Source: DATBDN01 sp963715995 (GTDB lineage Bacteria > Actinomycetota > Thermoleophilia > Solirubrobacterales > Thermoleophilaceae). From it: DNA of 64,000 bases. The stretch's first letter is position 1. Every line of letters starts with the position of its first letter. Below, piece by piece: positions 8,909 through 17,060 of the stretch. The position numbers and the translations under genes are program-made. The notes under the pieces are model-generated. The model saw nothing but the letters and a program-made list of their open reading frames with translations, did no database searches and was not told where the DNA came from. Location of the stretch: positions 3,224,001 through 3,288,000 of the forward strand of contig OY970283.1 of the NCBI GenBank assembly GCA_963715995.1, in the 5' to 3' direction.

Positions 8909-10762
8909 ATGCAGCGACTCGCAACGCTCGTGCTCTTGTCTGTCGCCCTGGGGGCGCCGGCGAGTGCTCTGGCGGAGTCGCCGGCAGTCGCGACGGGCAG
9001 TCGCGGTGCAGCCGCGACGGTCGACCCGAATGCGACGCGAGTCGCGATCCAGGTGCTACGTCGCGGTGGCAACGCGGTCGACGCCGCAATCGCCGCGAAC
9101 GCCACGCTCGGGGTGACCGAGCCGTATGTGGCCGGCATCGGCGGCGGCGGCTTCATGACGATCTACCTCGCGCGCACGCACAAGGTCGTCACGATCGACG
9201 GCCGTGAGACCGCGCCGCAGTCGTTCCCGCAGGACGCGTTCATCGACCCGGCCACCGGCAAGCCGATCCCGTTCACCCCGCAGCGCGTCACCAGCGGGAT
9301 GGCCGTGGGCGTCCCGGGCACCCTCGCCACGTGGGCGAAGGCCGGCCGTTATGGCACGTGGTCGCTCGCGAAGCTGCTCGCACCGGCCATCGCCGTCGCG
9401 CGCAAGGGCTTCTCGGTCGACCAGAACTTCGTCGCGCAGACCGAGCAGAACCTGCAGCGCCTGGATGCGTTCACCTCGAGCCGCTCCTACTACCTTGGCC
9501 ACGACCGCCAGGCCCCCGCGATCGGCTCGCTGCTGAAGGACCCCGATCTCGCCAAGGCCTACACCCTGATCGCGCGCGAGGGCCCGAAGGCACTCTATGA
9601 CGGGCCGATCGGCGAGGCGATCGTCCAGACCGTGCAGCACCCGCCGCTCGCCGAGGACGCCAACCTGGGCTTCGACGTGAGGCCGGGGCTCATGACGGCC
9701 GACGACATCCGCGCCTACCAGGCTGTCCAGCGCGTGCCGACGCACGTCAACTACCGCGGTCTCGACGTCTACGGGATGGGGCCGCCGTCGAGCGGCGGCA
9801 CGACCGTGGGCGAGTCGCTCAACATCCTGTCGGGCTTCGACATGTCCACGCCCGACCGCGCGCTCGCGCTGCACCGCTACCTGGAGGCGACGCGACTCGC
9901 GTACGCGGATCGCAACCGCTGGGTTGGCGATCCGGACAAGTTCCAGGTCCCGGTCGACGGTCTGCTCTCTCCCGAGTTCGCGGCGGAGCGCCGCTGCCTG
10001 ATCGGACCGAGGGCGGCGAAGAGCCCGGTCGCGCCCGGCAACCCGTTCGCGCCGTTCGGCGCCGGCTGCTCGGGCGATGCCGCCGGCAGCGCGTCGTCGG
10101 GCGACGAGGGCCTCTCGACCAACCACCTCACGGTCGTCGACAGCCAGGGGAACATCGTCTCTTACACCACCACGATCGAGCAGACCGCCGGGTCCGCGAT
10201 CGCCGTCCCCGGCTACGGGTTCCTACTGAACAACGAGCTGACCGACTTCGACCCTGCCGCCCCATCGGCCGGGACGCCCGACCCGAACCTGCCCGCCGGC
10301 GGGAAGCGCCCGCGATCGAGCATCGCCCCGACGATCGTGTTGAAGAACGGGAAGCCGGACTTCGCGCTCGGAAGCCCGGGCGGAGCGACCATCATCACGA
10401 CCGTCCTCCAGTCGCTGATCAACCACGTCGACTTCGGGATGTCGCTGCCGCAGGCGATCGCAGCACCGCGCGCCTCGCAGCAGAACTCGGCGCAGACCCA
10501 GGCCGAGCCGGCGTTCATCTCCCAGTTCGGTGGCGACCTGACACGCCGCTTCGGGCAGGACATCGTCGTGCCGCCGCCACCGGCGCCGAATACCGAGATC
10601 GGTGCCGCTACCGGGATCCAGTTCCTGAGTGGCGGCCGCCTGCAGGCGGCCGCGGAGCCGGTGCGCCGCGGCGGCGGAGTGGCAGCAACCGTGTGTCCCG
10701 CCGGCGTACATGTCGGCTCGTGGATAACGATCGGCCGGCACGGCCACGTCCATCCCTGCTGA
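8909..10762 (+). CDS. ggt: Gamma-glutamyltranspeptidase, secreted
   Basis: A 617-residue precursor with a signal peptide (cleavage near ALA-ES, about residue 22). The enzyme removes the gamma-glutamyl group of glutathione and related peptides outside the membrane. The family pattern is clear: NAVDAAIAANATLGVTEPY, GIGGGGFM, and the autocatalytic processing site STNHLT, where Thr408 would become the N-terminal nucleophile of the small subunit. The C-terminal GSPGGATIIT matches the substrate-binding loop. Length is normal for the family plus a short C-terminal extension. It ends 33 bp before tRNA-Val, the attachment site of the integrated element. Confidence 0.93.
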   Translation: MQRLATLVLLSVALGAPASALAESPAVATGSRGAAATVDPNATRVAIQVLRRGGNAVDAAIAANATLGVTEPYVAGIGGGGFMTIYLARTHKVVTIDGRETAPQSFPQDAFIDPATGKPIPFTPQRVTSGMAVGVPGTLATWAKAGRYGTWSLAKLLAPAIAVARKGFSVDQNFVAQTEQNLQRLDAFTSSRSYYLGHDRQAPAIGSLLKDPDLAKAYTLIAREGPKALYDGPIGEAIVQTVQHPPLAEDANLGFDVRPGLMTADDIRAYQAVQRVPTHVNYRGLDVYGMGPPSSGGTTVGESLNILSGFDMSTPDRALALHRYLEATRLAYADRNRWVGDPDKFQVPVDGLLSPEFAAERRCLIGPRAAKSPVAPGNPFAPFGAGCSGDAAGSASSGDEGLSTNHLTVVDSQGNIVSYTTTIEQTAGSAIAVPGYGFLLNNELTDFDPAAPSAGTPDPNLPAGGKRPRSSIAPTIVLKNGKPDFALGSPGGATIITTVLQSLINHVDFGMSLPQAIAAPRASQQNSAQTQAEPAFISQFGGDLTRRFGQDIVVPPPPAPNTEIGAATGIQFLSGGRLQAAAEPVRRGGGVAATVCPAGVHVGSWITIGRHGHVHPC

Positions 10763-10795
10763 GCCAGACAGCGCGCTCTAGGATTCGCCGCCGAA

Positions 10796-10867
10796 GGGCG
10801 CGTAGCTCAGTGGGAGAGCGCTCGCTTCACACGCGAGAGGTCGCTGGTTCGAACCCAGCCGCGCCCA
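10796..10867 (+). tRNA. tRNA-Val(CAC)
   Basis: A complete cloverleaf: acceptor GGGCGCG/CGCGCCC, D arm GCTC...GAGC, anticodon stem CTCGC/GCGAG with loop TTCACAC (anticodon CAC, valine), T arm with GGTTCGAACCC. There is no encoded CCA. The 3' part from 10826 is the left attachment repeat of the element, and the integrase gene overlaps it on the other strand. The tRNA remains intact because the element restores its 3' end. Confidence 0.97.
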
Positions 10868-12153
10868 TCCCGATTAGCCCGCTTTCCAAGCGGGCTTTTC
10901 TTTTGCACTGGTTCGGTGGGGATTCGCGTCGGATCGGCCGGTTTAGGCACTGGTGCCTTTTGGTGCCTAAACCCCTTGCCTTCGACGAGGTCCAGCAGCG
11001 CCTGCCGCTCCTCGTCGCCGCGGCGCATCATGTGCGTGTAGACGCGCAGCGTGAACTTCGGATCCGCGTGGCCGAGCTGGCCCATCACGTACGCCGGGTC
11101 CTTTCCGAGTGCGATCAGCATCGAGGCGAAGGTGTGGCGCAGCTTGTGCGCGGTCACCCCGACCGGGAGTGGATGCTCTTCGCGTTCGGCGAGCAGCTTG
11201 TCCGCCCGCGCCACGATCGGGCCCATCACGCGCCGCGCGAGGTTGTCCTTGTCGCGCTTGCCGCCGGCTGAGGTAGTGAAGACGTAGTCGTCGAGTCCAG
11301 TGCGCTGGGCTGAGGCCTTGTAGCTGAGCAACTCGTCGCGCAGGACGGGGAGCATGTCTACCTCGCGCATGCCGGCGTCGGTCTTCGAGCGGCCTACGTA
11401 GATGCGGCCAGACGCCAGGTCGATGTCACGCCACTGCAGCCCGACGGCCTCGGCGGATCGAAGCCCGGCGAATGCGAGCGTTGCGATCAGCGCCCGCCGT
11501 CCGCTCGTTCGCGCGGTCGGCCTTGCGTCAAGCGCACTCGCTGCGTCGAGCAGCGCGACGATCTGCGCCGCCGAGTCGAGGTGAACAGGACGCGGCTTGT
11601 CCACCTTCAGCCGCCGGCGCTTTCCCGCAGCCGTGTTCCGCGGGATCAGGTCGTACTCGACAGCCACTTCGAGGATCTGCGCGAGCCGCACAAGCGTCTT
11701 GTTGATCGTCTCAGCGCCGAGCCGCCCCTCTCGGACCTTGTGCTGCCGGTAGCGGTCGACCTCCTGGATCGTGATGTCCGTCAGGCGATGCTTCGCGAAG
11801 AACGGGAGCAGGTGAAGCGTGATCTCGTTCTCGTACGCCGCGCGCGTGTTCGGCCGGACCTCGAGCTTCTTCGCCTCCCACCACTCGGAGGCGAACTCGT
11901 GGAACGTCGGCACGGTGGTCGGCGGCTCGAAGATCGGCGGCGGCTCGGGCGGCCGCCACAGTCCGCGGCGCACATCCGCGAGCACGTTCTGGAGCTCCTC
12001 CTCAGCACGCGCGCGAGTCCAGCCGTCGGCGCTCGATCCGAGCGTGACGAACTGGCGCTGGCCGAAGGCGTGGAAGCGCAGCGCGTAGACCCGACCGCCC
12101 TTGCGTTCGCGGACTACGACCTGACCTTGAGCGGGACGCGCCATGACCGTCAT
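10807..12153 (-). CDS. int: Tyrosine recombinase (integrase)
   Basis: A phage-type integrase of 448 residues that inserts and excises the element at tRNA-Val. Order: an N-terminal AP2-like arm-binding segment (FHAFGQRQFVTLG), a SAM-like core-binding domain (about 85-180, FHEFASEWW), and a catalytic domain with Arg in GLRSAEAVGL, HKLRHTF, LGHAD and the tyrosine in LRVYTHM. The C-terminal tail (GWVRTSDLSRV...) is encoded by the att core inside the tRNA gene on the other strand, a common arrangement. Two starts are possible: ATG at 12153 or ATG at 12144. AAAGGAG lies about 10 nt before the second, which is more likely. Confidence 0.96.
   Translation of the reverse strand: MTVMARPAQGQVVVRERKGGRVYALRFHAFGQRQFVTLGSSADGWTRARAEEELQNVLADVRRGLWRPPEPPPIFEPPTTVPTFHEFASEWWEAKKLEVRPNTRAAYENEITLHLLPFFAKHRLTDITIQEVDRYRQHKVREGRLGAETINKTLVRLAQILEVAVEYDLIPRNTAAGKRRRLKVDKPRPVHLDSAAQIVALLDAASALDARPTARTSGRRALIATLAFAGLRSAEAVGLQWRDIDLASGRIYVGRSKTDAGMREVDMLPVLRDELLSYKASAQRTGLDDYVFTTSAGGKRDKDNLARRVMGPIVARADKLLAEREEHPLPVGVTAHKLRHTFASMLIALGKDPAYVMGQLGHADPKFTLRVYTHMMRRGDEERQALLDLVEGKGFRHQKAPVPKPADPTRIPTEPVQKKSPLGKRANRDGRGWVRTSDLSRVKRALSH
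10826..10868 (+). repeat. Left attachment site attL (43-bp direct repeat)
   Basis: Identical over 43 bp to 32702-32744. It spans the anticodon loop, variable loop, T arm and acceptor end of tRNA-Val plus one base. This is the classic target of tyrosine integrases. Confidence 0.95.
10876..10901 (+). terminator. Rho-independent terminator behind tRNA-Val
   Basis: A perfect 9-bp stem AGCCCGCTT/AAGCGGGCT with a 3-nt loop, followed by TTTTCTTTT. It lies just inside the element, so the element brings its own terminator to the tRNA it uses. It also lies inside the 3' coding part of the integrase on the opposite strand. Confidence 0.9.
10940..10973. repeat. Inverted repeat of the 12-mer GGTTTAGGCACC near attL
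   Basis: GGTTTAGGCAC at 10940-10950 faces GGTGCCTAAACC at 10962-10973, with another TGGTGCC between them. The same 12-mer pair occurs near the other end of the element at 32571-32609. It lies in the 3' coding part of the integrase gene. A role as integrase arm-type or excisionase site is inferred from presence at both ends. Confidence 0.75.
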
Positions 12154-12301
12154 TCTCCTTTCAGGTGCAGCGGCGCGTGTAGCGTTGCCCGCGCACCGGG
12201 GGCCTCTACCCCGTTGCCATGGGCCGGGGTGTTAACGCACCGCCGGCCCGCTTTCGTTCTGAGGGCCAGCCTACGCCTCGCCGCCGACGATGGGAACACC
12301 T

Positions 12302-12634
12302 TCAGCCCCGGATCGGTAACAACGCGACTGCCGCACTGCGCCGAGGTCGCGGCTTCGACTGCGGAGGTGGTTCAGGCGGTGCCGGCGATTGCTCGCGACG
12401 GTCGAGACATTCCGCGGGAAAGCGCCAAGGCGCGCGCGGCCCGCCGATCTTGCGACCGCCGAGTTCGGTTGCGTGATCGCGGACCCATTCCTGGGAGCGA
12501 CCGAACGCGACTGCGACCTCCGCGGTCGACAGCCATCGGGCGGCGCCCGAGGTGAGGGTCGGGGCGACAGCCGCCCGGACGCCATCGACGATCGCCTGGA
12601 GATCGTCGGGATGAAGCCGGAGGCGAGCCGTCAC
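12302..12634 (-). CDS. HTH DNA-binding protein, excisionase-like
   Basis: A 110-residue protein with a central MerR/excisionase-type helix-turn-helix (WLSTAEVAVAFGRSQEWVRDHA, about 34-55, then GGRKIGGPRAPWRFP, the usual wing). The C-terminal third is proline- and arginine-rich. The GTG start overlaps the stop of the upstream ATPase gene (GTGA), so translation is coupled. Its place next to the integrase suggests a recombination directionality or regulatory factor; this is inferred from context. Confidence 0.7.
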   Translation of the reverse strand: MTARLRLHPDDLQAIVDGVRAAVAPTLTSGAARWLSTAEVAVAFGRSQEWVRDHATELGGRKIGGPRAPWRFPAECLDRREQSPAPPEPPPQSKPRPRRSAAVALLPIRG

Positions 12635-14484
12635 AGCCGCAGCCCCTCCTCGCCCGCCGAGGGATCAGTCTGAACGCGCGGCGAGGCCACGCCCGGCCGC
12701 GCCACGTGACCCAACGCGGCCGTGAACGGGATCGCGGGCGCCTGCGCCACCTGCACCCGCACGGCCCTGCCTTCGCGAATGACGAAGCACTCGCCAGGCC
12801 TGAGGCCGCGCACCTCGTTCGGGTCGACCTTGAAGACATGCTGGATGCGGCCGGAGCCACTCCCCGTCGCCGCCCCGTGCTCGTGCTGCCAGCTCGACTC
12901 GACCTGGCGCCGCGTCCCGGCCAGCTCGATCAGCGCTTCGGGACGCTTGAGCGCATGCAGGAAGACCGTCTCCGAGTTCTGGATGATCCGGTCGGAGATC
13001 GAATCGTCGGAACCCATGCCCGACTCGACCTGCGGCGCGAGGATCACGCCGACCCCGAAGGAGCGCATCCGCTCGACCAGGTCGACGATCCGCGCGGCGT
13101 CGGCGATCGCCGACAGCTCGTCAATGATCAGGAGCGCTTTCTGGTCTGGGTGCTTGCGCTGGGTCGCGAAGTGGGCAAAGTCCTCGATCACGAGGCGCGC
13201 CAGTGACGTCGAGTCCTCCTTAAGCGCAAGCGAGTCGAGCATCACGTAGGCGGCGTCGGTGTCCTCGAAGCCGTAGCCCGAGTCGAGCGAGCCGCCGAGC
13301 GAGTCGAAGAACGAGCCGTAGCGGAGCGCGACGCCTGAGAGCTCGCGCTGGCCGAGCTTTGCGAGCTGGCCGCGCGCGTCGTTCGCGAGCAGGTACTCGG
13401 CCTCGAGCCGTGTCCGCAACTCCGCGCCGGAGCGCGGCGGTCCATCCGCTCCGCAGCAGGCAACCCAGAGGCAGCTCTTGGCGACGTCGCGGTAGTAGGC
13501 CCCGTCGCCCTCGGTTGCGAACGGCACCAGCTCGATCAAGCGGTTGTAGACGGCGCGCCCGTCGCCACGCCAGCAGTCGAGCGGGTGGTGCGGGAAGACG
13601 GCGCAGCGATGACCCGCTTTCGTCATCAGCCCGGTGAACCGACGCGCCCCGGCCGTGTCTGCCTTCGCGTCGATGTAGTAGACGGGCAGGCCGCCGACCG
13701 CGGCGGCACCGTAGGCCAGCCGCATCAGCGTCTCGGTCTTCCCCGAGCCCGACGGGCCGATCACGAGTGTCGGCTTGCCGAGCGAGTCGAGCGGGATGCC
13801 GACTCGCCCACGGCGCTCGGGCAGGACGCGCTCGCCGGAGATCTTCGTTCCGAGCACAGCGACGTCCGTGCCATGCCGCAGAGCCGGCTCATGGTCCGGC
13901 TCGGCGAGTTTGGCCGCCCGCTTTGCGGCGCCGCGGCGACGGCGGTCCAGCGCGCCCTCGTCGCGCCGCTCCGAGCGGCGGTGGTCCTCGCTCAATCCGC
14001 GCGGCCGGATCAGGTCAAACAAGAGCGCGAACGGCCCGGCGAGCGGCAGCAGCAAGAGCCAGTAGGTGCGCAGGTGCGGCCAGGCGGCTCGAGCGCTGTC
14101 GCCGAGCTTCGGGATTGGCGAGACCGCGGGCACATCTGCGGAGCTCCGCCGGTGATGCCGGCGACGGTGATGGCGGTGGTGGCGCCGGTGGGCGCGATGG
14201 TGTGAGTGGGTGTGATGCGAGTGCGCGCGCGTCGGATTCGGATGGAGGAAACCATTGACCACATCCCCTGCCTGCCCAAGCGCTGAGGGCGCGAGCGCCG
14301 CGGCCAGGACGGCGCCGCCGAGCGCTCCCCAGAGGAGCACCTGTCTCGCGCGCATGCACGCGAGCGCGAGCACGGCGCCGAGTACGACAGCGAAGACGCT
14401 CAGGAACGACCCGAAGATGCAGAGCGCCAACGTAAGGCGTGTGCGCACCGAAAGCGGCGGACGGCGTGCTGGCTCAGGCCTCAT
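12631..14484 (-). CDS. VirD4/FtsK-like membrane ATPase (DNA transfer coupling type)
   Basis: A 617-residue protein: TM helices near 15-42 and 48-70, a histidine- and arginine-rich linker (about 85-113), a further hydrophobic stretch (about 140-165), then a motor ATPase domain. Walker A is GPSGSGKT; Walker B is ALLIIDELSAI. The later PGECFVIREGRAVRV is typical of TraG/TraD-type coupling proteins. The likely role is moving the element's DNA between cells, or gathering it at the membrane. It sits in an overlapping operon: replication-relaxation gene, this gene (4-bp overlap), HTH gene (4-bp overlap). No relaxase or pilus gene is present nearby, so transfer would need a minimal or borrowed system. 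Confidence 0.85.
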   Translation of the reverse strand: MRPEPARRPPLSVRTRLTLALCIFGSFLSVFAVVLGAVLALACMRARQVLLWGALGGAVLAAALAPSALGQAGDVVNGFLHPNPTRAHSHHTHSHHRAHRRHHRHHRRRHHRRSSADVPAVSPIPKLGDSARAAWPHLRTYWLLLLPLAGPFALLFDLIRPRGLSEDHRRSERRDEGALDRRRRGAAKRAAKLAEPDHEPALRHGTDVAVLGTKISGERVLPERRGRVGIPLDSLGKPTLVIGPSGSGKTETLMRLAYGAAAVGGLPVYYIDAKADTAGARRFTGLMTKAGHRCAVFPHHPLDCWRGDGRAVYNRLIELVPFATEGDGAYYRDVAKSCLWVACCGADGPPRSGAELRTRLEAEYLLANDARGQLAKLGQRELSGVALRYGSFFDSLGGSLDSGYGFEDTDAAYVMLDSLALKEDSTSLARLVIEDFAHFATQRKHPDQKALLIIDELSAIADAARIVDLVERMRSFGVGVILAPQVESGMGSDDSISDRIIQNSETVFLHALKRPEALIELAGTRRQVESSWQHEHGAATGSGSGRIQHVFKVDPNEVRGLRPGECFVIREGRAVRVQVAQAPAIPFTAALGHVARPGVASPRVQTDPSAGEEGLRL

Positions 14485-15137
14485 CGCGTGGCCTCCGTCT
14501 CGAGCGCCAGCACCTGGAGACGCTCGAAGCCGGGCTTGGCGGCGATCGCCTCGAGTTGAGCAAGCGTCGAGCGTGTGCAGAAGTACCAGACAGCGGCGTA
14601 GCGGGCGCAGAGCTCGCGCGCGATCGCCTCGGTGCGGACATGCTGTTTCTGGGTCAGCTCGACCTCGACCGCGACGAGTTTCCCTTCGAGCCCGACCTCC
14701 GCATCCGGCATGTGGCGCGTGCGCGGCGTGCCCATGATGCGAGCAGTTCGCAACAGCTCGCGCTCAGATGTCCAAACCGCCTCGGGCCGGCGCTCGGCGA
14801 CCGTTAGCCGTGCGTCGGTGCAGGCGGCGAGATGCGGCAGCCGCCCCGGGGTCGATGGTCGCCAGAGCTTGTAGTTGGCGCCGCACGCACGCTGGCCCTT
14901 CGGCGTCAGCCAGACGAACGGCGGCGAGCCGTGGAGCAGCACGCGTCCCTCGACCCAGCCAGCCCGCTGCCAACGAGCGCGCAGCCAACGAGCGGTGTGC
15001 TCGGACCGACCGATCAGGCGCGCAAGCTGCGGCTGGGTCAGCGCGCACTGCTCGGCGATCACCGCGAAGACTGCGAGCTCGCGCGCACCCGGCACGGCCA
15101 GCCGCGGTTTGGTCATGGATGTCCGTGTCGGGGTCAT
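14481..15137 (-). CDS. Replication-relaxation family protein
   Basis: A 218-residue protein with a winged-helix N-terminus (ELAVFAVIAEQCALTQPQLARL, about 20-41) and a C-terminal alpha/beta part (GKLVAVEVELTQK, about 150-162) that resembles the replication-relaxation family seen on actinobacterial plasmids and integrative elements. Its biochemical role is not well established; the acidic strand and Lys pattern (EVELTQK) recall a PD-(D/E)xK-like core. It is the first gene of the transfer operon and lies next to a hairpin-rich region. ATG at 15137 or ATG at 15116 (MTKPR) could be the start; neither has a strong ribosome site. Confidence 0.8.
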   Translation of the reverse strand: MTPTRTSMTKPRLAVPGARELAVFAVIAEQCALTQPQLARLIGRSEHTARWLRARWQRAGWVEGRVLLHGSPPFVWLTPKGQRACGANYKLWRPSTPGRLPHLAACTDARLTVAERRPEAVWTSERELLRTARIMGTPRTRHMPDAEVGLEGKLVAVEVELTQKQHVRTEAIARELCARYAAVWYFCTRSTLAQLEAIAAKPGFERLQVLALETEATR

Positions 15138-15486
15138 GGCTAGCGATCACCAAGGGACGCGGGACGGGTGCCTGGCCCTTCGCCCCGACAAGCAGGCCAT
15201 CGCGCGATCTCGACCTGGCGTGACAAGTGCCTTCACATCCCGTAGACGCCAAGAGTGACGACCGTGCCCTCGCTGTCGGCCGTCGTTCATTGCGTGTCCG
15301 TGTTCATTGCTCATTGCTCTCGCCTCGATCGCCTGTTCGCTGCCACCTCGAAATCTGGGCCGCTCGCGTCCTGCAACTTCTGTCCGCCCGAGCGCGCAGA
15401 TCGGGAGAGACGGTTGAGGTCCCGCCTACTCCCCGTCCGGGCTCGTATTGCGGGCCCTCGAACTCGTCTGCGTCGCCTGGTTCGCT

Positions 15487-15719
15487 CATCGCGGTCTCAC
15501 CCCTAAAGCCGACGAACTGCGCATGTGGCCCCTGCCGTCGCGCTCGTCGCGGTCATTACCCCTAGTCCAAGCGAGCGGCCAGAGCGGGCCCTCAAATCGC
15601 TCGCCGCCGCGCGCATTGCGTGCCGCGGGTTGGCGTCGCCCCGCACTGGCGCTCGCAGCGCGGGTACTCGATTTCGCTTGGGCGGGTCCGGTCGTCATCG
15701 CGGTCTCACCCCTAGACCG
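15487..15719 (+). repeat. Iteron-like direct repeats
   Basis: CATCGCGGTCTCACCCCTA occurs at 15487-15505 and at 15696-15714, and a variant GTCGCGGTCATTACCCCTAG lies at 15546-15565. Similarity between the two complete copies extends downstream for about 60 bp with changes (for example GCCCCTGCC / GCCCCCTGCCC followed by CGTCGCGCTCG). They could be binding sites of the element's replication protein or the remains of a duplication. Confidence 0.5.
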
Positions 15720-16068
15720 AACTCACCGCGCGCTTGGCCCCCTGCCCGTCGCGCTCGATCTGCGCGGCCCGCTCGTTGCCGATCGCGAGCCCAGAGCTAC
15801 CGCCCAGCCCGTCAACGCTCCGAAGCGCCGCCGCCCCGCCGCAGCGCTCCGTTAGCCGCTTGCTCCTCATCACCCTTTAGTTCGCGCGAGCCCGCAAACC
15901 GGGCCCACGAATTTGCCCATCCGCCCGACCCAGATCCCCGCGCCCGCCCGTCCAGGCCTTCCAGACCAGATGACTTTTTGAACTTCCAAACCAGACCTTC
16001 CCCTTGCTTCCTGCCCTTGCCTCTCGATTCCTGAATTGCCTTTGCCTTCGACCATCACCAGTTCCCTT

Positions 16069-16175
16069 GTGCACCCCGCCGTCCCCGTTCCCTGACCACT
16101 TCCACGAACCGAAGGTGAGGGGGAGTGGTCAGGGACGAAGCCGCGCAGCGGCGGAGAGGGGACGGCGGGGTGCAC
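16069..16175. repeat. Nested inverted repeat (18-bp outer, 12-bp inner stem)
   Basis: The outer arms 16069-16086 and 16158-16175 are perfect complements of 18 bp. The inner arms TCCCTGACCACT (16089-16100) and AGTGGTCAGGGA (16124-16135) are perfect over 12 bp. The whole can fold into one long cruciform of 107 bp. No run of T follows, so it is not an ordinary terminator. It resembles structured origins or nick regions; the function is inferred. Confidence 0.7.
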
Positions 16176-16207
16176 GCCGCTCACAGAGCGGCTTTGCGGG
16201 CGATCAG

Positions 16208-16274
16208 GCCGGCACCCGGCGTTAGCAGCAACCCCATCACGCGCTGATGGGCGTGCTGCTGACGGTGCCCGGCT
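16208..16274. repeat. Imperfect inverted repeat next to the sigma factor gene
   Basis: CCCATCA (16233-16239) pairs with TGATGGG (16245-16251) around a 5-nt loop. The stem continues outward as AGCAGCA/TGCTGCT and GGCACC/GGTGCC with small internal loops. The end of the sigma-like gene lies at its edge, so it could act as that gene's terminator, though no T-run follows. It may also be part of the adjoining hairpin region. Confidence 0.55.
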
Positions 16275-16747
16275 CAGCCGGCGGCCAGCTCCCGCAGCCG
16301 CGCGCGGCCCTCGGAGAGGTGGCGGTTGACCCAGGTGTAGGTCTTGCCGGTCACTTCAGCCAGCTCGCCGTAGCTGTAGCCGGCCGCCTGCAGCGACAGC
16401 GCGAGGCGCTGGTTGTCGGTCAGCGTCGCGAGCAGCGCGAGCGCCTCGCGCGCGCCGAGCGCCAGCTCGAGGTCACAGCGGCGATCGGCGAAGCCGGCCT
16501 CCTCACCGGTCGCGAGCTCGTGGCGGCCCTTGCGCAGCAGCCCGAGCAGTTCGTGGGTGGCAACCGTCACGAGCCAGCCGATCGGGCACTCGTCGCTGAC
16601 CCGGTCGCGGTGGGTCCAGGCGATGACCCAGGCCGCCTGGCAGGCGTCCTCGACGAGTGCGTCGGGAACGGAGCGATCGAAGCGGCGCCGGAGCGCGCGG
16701 TAGAGGTCTTGCGAGCACTCGCGGTAGAGCGTCTCGACGTCGAGCAT
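16274..16747 (-). CDS. Small sigma-70-like (ECF-type) factor encoded by the element
   Basis: A 157-residue protein with sigma region 2 features (RECSQDLYRALRRRF; DACQAAWVIAW; PIGWLVTVATHEL) and a region 4 HTH (LTDNQRLALSLQAAGYSYGELAEVTG then WVNRHLSEGRARL). The length is that of a minimal ECF sigma factor. The start ATG is at 16747. It could direct transcription of element genes or be a DNA-binding relative that does not bind core polymerase. No anti-sigma gene is adjacent. It is flanked by noncoding segments with inverted repeats. Confidence 0.8.
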   Translation of the reverse strand: MLDVETLYRECSQDLYRALRRRFDRSVPDALVEDACQAAWVIAWTHRDRVSDECPIGWLVTVATHELLGLLRKGRHELATGEEAGFADRRCDLELALGAREALALLATLTDNQRLALSLQAAGYSYGELAEVTGKTYTWVNRHLSEGRARLRELAAG

Positions 16748-17060
16748 GAGGGGCCTCCTCGGGCTTGGGCCCCGCCCGGCGCGGGGCCTTCGCCGCCGTC
16801 CAGCACGCGGATGCGTGCCAACATCGGCGAGCGAGGTCCAAGCGGGTGGGGCTCAGGCCGCGCGGCGTTCTTGCTCGATCTGGTCGCGCTGCGTTAGCGC
16901 TGCGGGATGCCTCCGCCCGCCGCCGCCGTCAAGGCGCTCGCCTGCGGCTCGGCCTCGGGCCTGCGGCCCGCCCTACGGGTGACTGCGGCGGCGGTGCTCC
17001 GGCATTGGGCGATTAGGTCCGGCCGGGGGGCCGGACCGCCCCGAACAGCGCGCTGAGAAC
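16748..17060. other. Intergenic segment with one hairpin
   Basis: No gene is seen here. The only clear structure is the hairpin at 17017-17038 near the end of the NERD gene. The rest is GC-rich and should hold the promoter of the sigma-like gene, but no clear -35/-10 pair is visible. Confidence 0.4.
17017..17038 (-). terminator. Hairpin after the NERD gene
   Basis: A perfect 9-bp stem GGTCCGGCC/GGCCGGACC with a GGGG loop, 22 bp beyond the NERD stop codon. No T-run follows, so termination is likely but not certain. Confidence 0.55.

Larger units (their letters stand above)
15138..16273. other. Noncoding region of about 1.1 kb, candidate origin or transfer region
   Basis: No convincing protein gene is seen on either strand. 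The segment holds repeated motifs of the form CGCGGTCTCACCCCTA (15487, 15546 as a variant, 15696), a pyrimidine-rich stretch with less GC (15940-16070), and two large inverted repeats (16069-16175 and 16208-16274). It lies between the replication-relaxation operon and a small sigma factor gene. A role as replication origin, oriT or regulatory region is inferred. Confidence 0.5.

Noticed and set aside
15138..16273. Several open frames of 60-170 codons in the noncoding part of the element
   Set aside because: They exist on both strands at once, have no domains or ribosome sites, and cross strong inverted repeats.
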